From positions 1-23,570 of IMG/VR virus record IMGVR_UViG_3300013132_000265: a stretch of DNA of 23,570 nucleotides. The stretch is one strand, 5' to 3'. How positions within the stretch are numbered: the stretch's first letter is position 1; each line of letters starts with the position of its first letter. Made by a program: the position numbers and the translations under genes. Of the stretch, positions 13,937 to 19,498 are shown in pieces. The notes below the pieces were generated by a model, which made no database searches, was not told where the DNA came from, and worked only from the letters and a program-made list of their open reading frames with translations. The DNA comes from a virus.

Positions 13937-13970
13937 AGCCTGATCTCGTAAATCAGGCTTTTTCTTTTTG
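13937..13970 (+). terminator. Hairpin at cII/O junction, terminator on plus strand
   Basis: AGCCTGAT-CTCGTAA-ATCAGGCT (13937-13959), a perfect 8-bp stem followed by TTTTCTTTTT on the plus strand. On the minus strand only TATTC follows, so leftward operon transcription should mostly pass. It overlaps the stop codon of the CII gene. Confidence 0.7.
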
Positions 13971-14432
13971 TGTGAATTTATGCATTTGCTTGTTTAAAGC
14001 CATATCCGCTGCTTTAGCGTTTTCAATAATGCGATTAAGAATTTCGCTCGCTTCCGCATACTCTTGTGGCGTCACCATGCCATCTTCCAAAACCTCATAA
14101 ACCTTTTGATTGGCTTTTCCAGTTTCAGAATTCATTTGAAGCAATGCTTCCACGATAGTCATCTGACGATGTGTGCCTTCGCCACCTGCTGGCATAAGAA
14201 CAAAACCAAGCATGTGCGCCCAAACTTTCAAAACAACCGGGTTTTGGGTCAAAAGCATAATTGCTTCAAACTTCTTAAGACTTGGATCATGGTTTTCCAT
14301 ATTTGGATTGCCATAGTTACAAATCGTCTTGTGAGCATCACCAGTGACTTGAGCAATATCCTTTGGATCAAATCCTTCAGACTGATTAATCATCTGATGA
14401 ATCGCTATTCTTGTTTCTTTCTTTAGAATCAT
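13953..14432 (-). CDS. Phage regulatory protein CII (CP76 family)
   Basis: 159 residues. The N-terminal half resembles Phage_CP76: AIHQMINQSEGFDPKDIAQVTGDAHKTICNYGNP with a helix-turn-helix, then HDPSLKKFEAIMLLTQNPVVLKVWAHMLGFVL. CP76 proteins are DNA-binding regulators that favour lysogeny or control early promoters. It is the second gene after cro, as cII in lambda, though of a different fold class. AGGGATT precedes the ATG by about 6 nt. The C-terminal part (about 95-159) is helical. Confidence 0.8.
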   Translation of the reverse strand: MILKKETRIAIHQMINQSEGFDPKDIAQVTGDAHKTICNYGNPNMENHDPSLKKFEAIMLLTQNPVVLKVWAHMLGFVLMPAGGEGTHRQMTIVEALLQMNSETGKANQKVYEVLEDGMVTPQEYAEASEILNRIIENAKAADMALNKQMHKFTQKEKA

Positions 14433-14488
14433 GTGAATCCCTGTTTTTGTTCACGTTTCTTTAAAACGATTACTGCTTGATAATTGGT

Positions 14489-14665
14489 TTAAGCTACTTT
14501 CTGATGAGGAATGCTTGGATCCACATCTAAAAGTTTGAATGCTGATTTTTCTGGAACCAATTCACCCCACTGATAAACAGCTTGGCGAGTAATTTTTAAT
14601 GTTTGAGCTACCTTAGGTGCGTTAAATCGAGCCAAAACATCACTTGTTTTCATCTCAATTCTCAT
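14489..14665 (-). CDS. cro: Cro repressor
   Basis: 58 residues: MRIEMKTSDVLARF, then APKVAQTLKITRQAVYQWGE, a typical Cro helix-turn-helix (VAQTLKIT-RQAVYQW), and a short tail. Cro turns down early transcription and blocks repressor synthesis by binding the same operators as CI. The start at 14665 has GGAG 6 nt upstream; an internal ATG at 14653 (MKTSDVL) is an alternative. It is divergent from cI across three operators. Confidence 0.88.
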   Translation of the reverse strand: MRIEMKTSDVLARFNAPKVAQTLKITRQAVYQWGELVPEKSAFKLLDVDPSIPHQKVA

Positions 14666-14694
14666 CCTTAACTCCGTTAAGTTTAATTTAATTA

Positions 14695-14710
14695 GTTAAG
14701 AATACTTTAC
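14695..14710. promoter_or_regulatory. Operator O1 of the cI/cro region
   Basis: GTTAAG-AATA-CTTTAC, a 6+4+6 dyad. It covers the -10 of the cro promoter. One of six like sites in the window. Confidence 0.8.
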
Positions 14711-14727
14711 TTTAAAAACATAAGCAA
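14699..14727 (-). promoter_or_regulatory. pR promoter for cro operon
   Basis: Minus strand TTGCTT (14722-14727), 17-bp spacer, TATTCT (14699-14704). The -10 falls at positions 7-12 of operator O1 and the -35 inside O2, so a repressor on O1 and O2 would shut it. Confidence 0.6.
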
Positions 14728-14734
14728 ACTTTAC
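14719..14734. promoter_or_regulatory. Operator O2 of the cI/cro region
   Basis: CATAAG-CAAA-CTTTAC, centred 24 bp from O1, close to the spacing of lambda operators. Overlaps the pR -35. Confidence 0.78.
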
Positions 14735-14743
14735 ATATGAAAA

Positions 14744-14759
14744 GTTAAGCTAGCTTTAC
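14744..14759. promoter_or_regulatory. Operator O3 of the cI/cro region
   Basis: GTTAAG-CTAG-CTTTAC, centred 25 bp from O2 and 21 bp before the cI start codon, so placed to control the cI maintenance promoter. Confidence 0.8.
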
Positions 14760-14780
14760 AATAAAATTGGATTTTTATTC

Positions 14781-15470
14781 ATGAGTACCCTTCAAGAAAG
14801 AATGGCCCAAGCAAAAGCGCACTACGAAAAAGTGACAGGTAGGAAATTTAGAAACACTGACTTGGCCGAGCATGTTGGGGTTAGCAAGGTGAATGTTGGG
14901 CTATGGCTTAAGGGTCCAACTCAAGAGATTGGTGGATCTAATTTAGTTAAGGCTGCTGCTTATTTAAAGGTTAATTCACGGTGGTTGGCGGGTGAAAAAG
15001 CACCTATGACTTTAGAGGCCTCACAACTTGATAACAATATCGATTTAACTCAGAAAATAAATATCGAGGGTCGCCCTGTTCCTGTTATCTCATGGGTAGC
15101 TGCTGGCTCATTTGAGCCGATCGAGACTGTTTTAAAAGATGCGGAGATCGAGGAGCACCTTCCCCCAATTAAAGAGTGTGGCAAGAATGGCTATGGATTG
15201 GTGGTTGTTGGTAATTCAATGAAGCCAGACTTTAAACCAGGTGATCGTATTTATGTAAATCCAGATATTCAAACATTCGATTTACAAACAGATGATTTAG
15301 TTATCATTGCTTGTAGTGGTGAGAGCGAAGCTACTTTTAAGAAGCTTATTATTGAAGGCGGGGACAAGTATCTTCAGCCACTTAACCCAGATTGGCCTGA
15401 GCAGATTATCAAGCTGACAGAAGATTGCCGCTTAGTTGGTAAAGTTGTTGGCTTATACAGAAAAATCTAA
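14781..15470 (+). CDS. cI: CI repressor, LexA-like self-cleaving (S24)
   Basis: 229 residues. Helix-turn-helix at about residues 26-45 (DLAEHVGVSKVNVGLWLKG). The C-terminal S24 domain has the cleavage pair Ala108-Gly109 (SWVAAGSFEP), catalytic Ser146 (VVGNSMKPDFKPGD) and Lys187 (EATFKKL). All residues needed for RecA-stimulated self-cleavage are present, so the prophage should be inducible by DNA damage. It maintains lysogeny by binding the operators between it and cro and those at 18578-18644. The ribosome binding site is poor, as is common for cI messages from the maintenance promoter. A hairpin follows the stop. Confidence 0.95.
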   Translation: MSTLQERMAQAKAHYEKVTGRKFRNTDLAEHVGVSKVNVGLWLKGPTQEIGGSNLVKAAAYLKVNSRWLAGEKAPMTLEASQLDNNIDLTQKINIEGRPVPVISWVAAGSFEPIETVLKDAEIEEHLPPIKECGKNGYGLVVVGNSMKPDFKPGDRIYVNPDIQTFDLQTDDLVIIACSGESEATFKKLIIEGGDKYLQPLNPDWPEQIIKLTEDCRLVGKVVGLYRKI

Positions 15471-15478
15471 ATAATCAA

Positions 15479-15497
15479 AAGCCGCTATATGCGGCTT
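15479..15497 (+). terminator. Hairpin after cI
   Basis: AAGCCGC-TATAT-GCGGCTT, a perfect 7-bp stem 9 bp past the cI stop, without an immediate T run (GGGTTG follows). It may terminate weakly, letting some transcription reach the downstream ATPase-nuclease gene. A T6 run occurs at 15538-15543. Confidence 0.5.
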
Positions 15498-15570
15498 GGG
15501 TTGAGTTGTTTAGAGAAATCTGCCCTCAATTGGTTGGGTTTTTTAGAATTATTAAATTGAAGAGAATATA

Positions 15571-17511
15571 ATGGAACAACAAAATTTATTTGAAGCTAGG
15601 TACGACTCGAGATTTCTTGATAACTTCCTCGGTAATATGGCTAAGGACCCAATCATTGCTATTACAGAACTATTAGCTAACGCCTTCGATGCTGGATCTA
15701 CAGAGGTTTATATATCTTGGCCAAAAAACAAAGAGTTATCTAATCCTATCTTTAAAATACATGATAACGGTAAAGGACTAACCTTAGATGAATTTAAAAA
15801 AATATGGAGTAAATTAAATTACAATCGAATAGAGAATCAGGGTAGCACGGTGAGCATACTTGATGAGAACGGTAAGGTAATTGAAAAACGTGATGTTTTT
15901 GGAAAAAATGGTAAAGGGCGCTTCTCTGCATTCTGCTTTAATGATTATTACGAAGTAGTATCTTCTAAAAATGAGGAAACATTTTCAGCAAAAGTATCTA
16001 AATCTACAGAAACTGACACCTCCCCACTATTGATAACAAATATAAAAAATCTTACACCTAATTTAAAACCAGGCATCACAATTGCCACACCAATAAAATA
16101 TTTAGATCACTTTATCGATGAAGATGAGTTAAGGAAAGAATTAAGTGCGCGCTTTATATCTAGACCAACATTTAAAATTTATATAAATAAAAAACAGTTA
16201 AGTCTAAATGACATCCCAGCAGAATGTATTATAGAAAGAGAAGTTGAATTTAAAAACAATACGATAAAAGTACGTCTTATAGATACAAACAAAATTGATA
16301 CTTCAACAAAACAACGAGGGGTTGCTTGGTGGGTTAAAGGAAGGTTGGTCGGCGGGATTAACTGGAGCTTCCTAAAAAACTTTGATGAGTTTGACCAAAG
16401 AAAATCCGCTGCTAAAAAGATGAATCTGATCATCGAAGCTGACTGTCTTCACTCTCTAAATTTAGTTTTAGATGATTGGTCTGGCTTTGACTTGCAGAGT
16501 GATTTATGGTTGGAATTTGAAGATATTATGATTCCATTCATAAAAAATTTAATGCAAGAACCAATTGTAAAGTCTCAAAGAGAAAAAGCGAATAAGATTC
16601 TTAGTGCTGTGCGCACAAATACAAATTCATTAAGCCGTCTATCAAAATCCAAAGTTACTACTTTTGTTGATGAGACAGTAAGTCTATGCCCCACACTATC
16701 TGAGAAAGACCTATATAACATAACCAACATATTGATAAATTTAGAAAAATCATCCAATAAGTTTAATTTATTACAAAAATTAGCTAATATTTCTTCAGAT
16801 GAGTTAGATAAACTAAATTCAATATTAGAAGACTGGGGTGTGAGTATGGCTAAAATTATACTCGATGAAATTGAGGGACGTTTAAAAACTATTGCAGAAT
16901 TCGAATCAAGAATAAATATTATTGGGGTAAAAGAGGTTCAGGAATTACAAACTCTTTTTAATAATGGATTATGGATGTTTGGTGCTAATTTTGAGGCTAT
17001 TGATTTTAGTTCAAACAAAGGAATGTCTAAAGTATTTAAGAGTCTATTTGGAATTCAGCAAAAAGGATCTTTGAATAGACCGGACTTCGTGATAATTCCT
17101 GAAGCTTACACACGACCTAAATTTGATGACGAAAATCATGAAGAGATTGGAATTGATCATGTTGTTATTGTGGATTTAAAGACCACAGGTTTAATGCTTG
17201 GTAGTGATGAAAAGGATCAAATTTGGAAATATGTTAAAGAATTGGAATCTAAAGGTGCTATTTCAAAAACAACTAAAGTTCATGGCTTTATATTGGGTGA
17301 TAAAATTGAAAGTGGAGAAAATTCACCACGTAAAGAATGGAATGATCATGTTGTAATTACTCCGATTCTATATACAACCCTGCTCTCTAGAGCCAAAAAT
17401 AGAATGTTAAATCTATCAGATAAAGTCTCATCTGCAGCAGTATTGAAAAGTCATCTTAATAATGAACAGCGACGTTTAGATGAAATCTATAACCAAGGTC
17501 TGCCTGTTTGA
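15571..17511 (+). CDS. GHKL ATPase fused to PD-(D/E)XK (Shedu/DUF4263-like) nuclease, putative anti-phage protein
   Basis: 646 residues. The N-terminal HSP90/MutL-type ATPase has an N-box ITELLANAFDAG (Glu33, Asn37, Asp40), G1 box HDNGKG (64-69) and G2 box GKNGKGRF (111-118). Residues about 130-330 look like a transducer domain with a basic KQRGVAWWVKGRLVGG segment. The middle (330-450) is helical. The C-terminal part has LWMFGANFEAID, then RPDFVI (Asp505), VVIVDLKTTG (Asp535, Lys537) and DQIWKY (Gln550, Tyr554). This is the D...DxK...Qx3Y pattern of PD-(D/E)XK enzymes and resembles the Shedu nuclease. Gene position matches lambda rexAB (after cI, before the opposite early operon), it is A/T-rich, and it has a GAAGAG ribosome binding site and a downstream terminator. 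ATP-gated nuclease acting on invading DNA is inference. Confidence 0.82.
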   Translation: MEQQNLFEARYDSRFLDNFLGNMAKDPIIAITELLANAFDAGSTEVYISWPKNKELSNPIFKIHDNGKGLTLDEFKKIWSKLNYNRIENQGSTVSILDENGKVIEKRDVFGKNGKGRFSAFCFNDYYEVVSSKNEETFSAKVSKSTETDTSPLLITNIKNLTPNLKPGITIATPIKYLDHFIDEDELRKELSARFISRPTFKIYINKKQLSLNDIPAECIIEREVEFKNNTIKVRLIDTNKIDTSTKQRGVAWWVKGRLVGGINWSFLKNFDEFDQRKSAAKKMNLIIEADCLHSLNLVLDDWSGFDLQSDLWLEFEDIMIPFIKNLMQEPIVKSQREKANKILSAVRTNTNSLSRLSKSKVTTFVDETVSLCPTLSEKDLYNITNILINLEKSSNKFNLLQKLANISSDELDKLNSILEDWGVSMAKIILDEIEGRLKTIAEFESRINIIGVKEVQELQTLFNNGLWMFGANFEAIDFSSNKGMSKVFKSLFGIQQKGSLNRPDFVIIPEAYTRPKFDDENHEEIGIDHVVIVDLKTTGLMLGSDEKDQIWKYVKELESKGAISKTTKVHGFILGDKIESGENSPRKEWNDHVVITPILYTTLLSRAKNRMLNLSDKVSSAAVLKSHLNNEQRRLDEIYNQGLPV

Positions 17512-17533
17512 TTATTTACAACACATAATATTG

Positions 17534-17560
17534 CCCACCTCAGCGGTGGGTTTTCTTTTT
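17534..17560 (+). terminator. Terminator after ATPase-nuclease gene
   Basis: CCCACC-TCAGC-GGTGGG (17534-17550) followed by TTTTCTTTTT. Confidence 0.92.
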
Positions 17561-17572
17561 CCCAAACTCGCT

Positions 17573-17578
17573 TATAAT
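17573..17578 (+). promoter_or_regulatory. -10 element of lipoprotein gene
   Basis: A perfect TATAAT 30 bp before the ATG at 17609, immediately after the preceding terminator. No good -35. Confidence 0.5.
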
Positions 17579-17608
17579 TCAAAGTCCAATAACAATAAAA
17601 CTATAACT

Positions 17609-17944
17609 ATGAAGCACATCACGTTTATCACCCTACTCTTATCTTTAGCTTTTACCGGCTGCCAAAAGCAACAAGCTGCTGATGTCGATCTGGATGCAGT
17701 GACCACTGCCCTGGAAAAGTCAGACAACATTCTCGGTATATATATTGAAAAACTAAATTCAGAATTCACGACACAAGATGTGCGGGTAAAGATCTTATGC
17801 AGAGACTACCCGCGCGAGTATGAAAAAAACTATATGCCTAACTTATTGAAGCTATCACCTGGTGAATACTCTAAAGTTGCACTTTTGACTGATATGGATT
17901 TGGTTTTGGATCACTACAAAGAGAAAGATTCTATTCAGTGCTAA
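17609..17944 (+). CDS. Small lipoprotein, unknown (cargo)
   Basis: 111 residues from MKHITFITLLLSLAFTGC. A type II signal peptide with the lipid-modified Cys at residue 18 (AFTGC; Phe at -3 is unusual but tolerated). The mature part is small, acidic and helical with two further Cys (ILCRDYPREYE and a C-terminal DSIQC), which might form a disulfide in the periplasm. A longer frame begins at 17480, inside the upstream gene and terminator, and is not likely. It has its own -10 and terminator: a free-standing lysogenic-conversion gene. No family recognised. Confidence 0.72.
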   Translation: MKHITFITLLLSLAFTGCQKQQAADVDLDAVTTALEKSDNILGIYIEKLNSEFTTQDVRVKILCRDYPREYEKNYMPNLLKLSPGEYSKVALLTDMDLVLDHYKEKDSIQC

Positions 17945-18032
17945 AACTTTCTTACTGCTGAAATATTAAATCTTTATATTGAGCTTAAGGCCTCTCATGA
18001 CCTGGCCTGTAATAACAAAGCAAAGCATCACT

Positions 18033-18060
18033 AACCCGACTTTACGTCGGGTTTTTCTTT
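18033..18060 (+). terminator. Terminator after first lipoprotein gene
   Basis: AACCCGAC-TTTAC-GTCGGGTT (18033-18053), 8-bp stem, then TTTCTTT. The stretch 17945-18032 before it shows no gene. Confidence 0.92.
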
Positions 18061-18064
18061 ATGT

Positions 18065-18086
18065 AAGGTAAGTGTAACCTTACCTT
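18065..18086. promoter_or_regulatory. Inverted repeat upstream of second lipoprotein gene
   Basis: AAGGTAAG-TGTAAC-CTTACCTT, perfect 8-bp arms. It contains a 16-bp segment (18068-18083) whose outer GTAA/TTAC match the phage operators, so it is either a diverged operator or a site for another regulator. Confidence 0.5.
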
Positions 18087-18087
18087 T

Positions 18088-18108
18088 AAATGTTACATTA
18101 TAACAATT
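18088..18108. promoter_or_regulatory. Zur-like box
   Basis: AAATGTTA-x5-TAACA with core TGTTACATTATAACA. It differs from the gammaproteobacterial Zur consensus as I recall it at two positions. Just downstream is TATAAA (18111-18116), a plausible -10, placing the box over the promoter of the lipoprotein gene at 18153. Confidence 0.45.
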
Positions 18109-18152
18109 AGTATAAAGATACCTATGATTCATAACTAGAAAGGTAAGTCTCA

Positions 18153-18506
18153 ATGAAATATTTGTTAGGTGCAGCATTGTTAGGATTAGCGATTACTGGC
18201 TGTACTTCAAATCCAAAAAACGAAGCGGTGCAAGAAAAAGTTGTGAGCAATACTCCAGCTGAAACTCAGGTAATTAACTTTACTGGTCCAATGGATCTTA
18301 CAGTTGAATTGAAATCTTCAGATAATTTTGAAACCGCAGAAATGACAGATAATTCTGGCAAGGTTTATCACCTTAAACGAGCTATTTCAGGAAGTGGTAT
18401 GCGTTTGGCCAATGATGACGGCGTTTCAATTCACTTCAAAGCTGGTGAAGGTATTGTAGAGTTTATGAAAGACAAACCCATCAGTATTACTGAATACAAA
18501 AAATAA
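18153..18506 (+). CDS. Lipoprotein, possibly MliC-like lysozyme-inhibitor fold
   Basis: 117 residues. Signal peptide MKYLLGAALLGLAITGC with lipobox AITGC and Cys17. After a Ser/Thr/Glu linker (18-40) a beta-rich domain contains EMTDNSGKVYHLKRAISGSGMRL then DGVSIHFKAGEGIVEF. The SGSG(M)R element followed by a Lys-Gly strand resembles MliC/PliC inhibitors of c-type lysozyme (SASGARY in typical members), but the disulfide Cys of MliC are absent; similarity is weak. Good ribosome binding site (AAAGGTAAG). Upstream are an inverted repeat and Zur-like box, downstream a terminator. A cell-envelope role for the lysogen is likely. Confidence 0.7.
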   Translation: MKYLLGAALLGLAITGCTSNPKNEAVQEKVVSNTPAETQVINFTGPMDLTVELKSSDNFETAEMTDNSGKVYHLKRAISGSGMRLANDDGVSIHFKAGEGIVEFMKDKPISITEYKK

Positions 18507-18523
18507 GATTTACGCTTTAAGAG

Positions 18524-18548
18524 AACCCACCTTGTGTGGGTTTTCTTT
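18524..18548 (+). terminator. Terminator after second lipoprotein gene
   Basis: AACCCAC-CTTGT-GTGGGTT (18524-18542) followed by TTCTTTT. It separates the cargo genes from the pL region. Confidence 0.9.
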
Positions 18549-18577
18549 TGCCTATTGAAACATAGCTCTCAATAAAA

Positions 18578-18593
18578 ATTAATAAAACTTTAC
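18578..18593. promoter_or_regulatory. Operator OL-a
   Basis: ATTAAT-AAAA-CTTTAC. Right half identical to the cI/cro operators; left half matches at four of six bases (GTTAAG). Confidence 0.65.
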
Positions 18594-18600
18594 TTTTTTT

Positions 18601-18616
18601 GTTAATCTCTCTTTAC
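18601..18616. promoter_or_regulatory. Operator OL-b
   Basis: GTTAAT-CTCT-CTTTAC, centred 23 bp from OL-a. Its right half contributes to the -35 TTTACA of the rightward promoter. Confidence 0.75.
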
Positions 18617-18640
18617 ACAACAAATAAAGTAAAGTAATCT
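18612..18640 (+). promoter_or_regulatory. pL-like promoter of the rightward early operon
   Basis: TTTACA (18612-18617), 17-bp spacer, TAATCT (18635-18640). The -10 falls at positions 7-12 of operator OL-c, the same register as the -10 TATTCT in operator O1 of the cro promoter. Confidence 0.6.
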
Positions 18641-18644
18641 TTAC
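18629..18644. promoter_or_regulatory. Operator OL-c
   Basis: GTAAAG-TAAT-CTTTAC, a perfect 6+4+6 palindrome and the best of the six sites, centred 28 bp from OL-b. Covers the pL -10. Confidence 0.8.
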
Positions 18645-18661
18645 CAAATAAACAAAGACAA

Positions 18662-18690
18662 GCCCCAGCGTTGCTGTAACAACCTGAGGC
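18662..18690 (+). promoter_or_regulatory. Stable hairpin in the pL leader RNA
   Basis: GCCCCAG pairs with CTGAGGC (one mismatch), then after a bulged C GTTG pairs with CAAC around a CTGTAA loop. It begins about 15 nt after the predicted transcript start and is not followed by a T run, so it is not a terminator. Possible cis antitermination element or RNA-binding site. Confidence 0.5.
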
Positions 18691-18724
18691 GTGACCCACA
18701 CCCTAAACTGTGAGTGAAATTATT

Positions 18725-18964
18725 ATGAACAAAAACCCTATTCAAAGCAACTTGCCAGAGTTCGGCCAGTCAAGCATGACTTCTGAGCGTTTGCGTCAAC
18801 ATCCGGTTCCGACACCTAAACCACATTGGCTGAGTAACTTCTCTGCATTGTTGCTCCTTATCTCTATCTTCATCGGTCTAGCTGCTATGTTTACCTATGC
18901 AGCGGATCAGGAAGCTGCTTATCAAGCTGAAGCGATTGCTAAGGCCGTTGGGGGTGCAAAATGA
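18725..18964 (+). CDS. Small single-helix membrane protein, first gene of rightward operon
   Basis: 79 residues from the ATG at 18725 (GAGTGA upstream); an in-frame GTG at 18710 is an alternative. The N-terminus is polar and Pro-rich (residues 1-35), then comes one membrane helix (about 36-59, LSNFSALLLLISIFIGLAAMF) and a short Ala/Glu-rich tail. The stop overlaps the next start (ATGA). First gene under pL, where lambda has N; it has no Arg-rich motif, so it is not an N-type antiterminator. Function unknown. Confidence 0.75.
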   Translation: MNKNPIQSNLPEFGQSSMTSERLRQHPVPTPKPHWLSNFSALLLLISIFIGLAAMFTYAADQEAAYQAEAIAKAVGGAK

Positions 18965-19497
18965 TTTTAAATTCTGCTGATCAAATTTTTGAAGCACTCC
19001 TGAATGGCCAATCGGTCTACTGGTGTGAGTGTGGCTCTAATGACTGGTCTCCTTTAAATGATCGAACTCAAATTAATTTTGTGGACCTTTACACTGGTTT
19101 CCTGCAATTCAAAGCAGATGAGCTACCTGTAGTGCCAATGCCGATTGAGTTCAACTCAACTCATCGCTATTTCTCTGAATACATCAAGACCTTTGAAGGA
19201 CTTGAAATCTATCGAGTGGGTAAAACCCGTGCAAGCTATTTTGCCCTACGTGTCAAAAGTTCAGGAACTATTTCTGACTATTTCTGCAATACGCAGATCT
19301 ACTCCATTCAGTCTAATGGTTCATTGAAGAAGATGGATAAATCTCTTACTCCGCAGTGGATCTTAGATGGATTAGAAAATGCGCGTGTTGCTATGCGCAA
19401 GAACAAGCGTCATCAAATTTTGGAAAATACCGGCTTCTTTGCATCTGAAGACTATAAGAACTTTAAGCGCAATAACCGTCCTGCAGGAGTACGTTGA
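18961..19497 (+). CDS. Unknown protein sharing an N-terminal domain with the gene at 20617
   Basis: 178 residues. It begins MILNSADQIFEALLNGQSVY; the gene at 20617 begins MKILNSKEAFEAMMAGRNIM. The first ~50 residues of both share ILNS-x-[E/Q]-x-F-E-A-[L/M]-x-x-G followed by a short W/F-D-x-L segment, so they carry a common small domain, perhaps a DNA- or partner-binding module. The remainder is mixed alpha/beta with a basic C-terminus (RKNKRHQ and FKRNNRPAGVR). Stop-start spacing to the ATPase gene is 1 bp. Function unknown; likely linked to the recombination ATPase. Confidence 0.75.
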   Translation: MILNSADQIFEALLNGQSVYWCECGSNDWSPLNDRTQINFVDLYTGFLQFKADELPVVPMPIEFNSTHRYFSEYIKTFEGLEIYRVGKTRASYFALRVKSSGTISDYFCNTQIYSIQSNGSLKKMDKSLTPQWILDGLENARVAMRKNKRHQILENTGFFASEDYKNFKRNNRPAGVR

Positions 19498-19498
19498 G

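Noticed and set aside
17480-17608. N-terminal extension of the first lipoprotein
   Set aside because: It would run through the end of the upstream gene and a strong terminator, and would bury the signal peptide.
18725-18964. First pL-operon gene as an N-type antiterminator
   Set aside because: It has a membrane helix and no Arg-rich RNA-binding motif.
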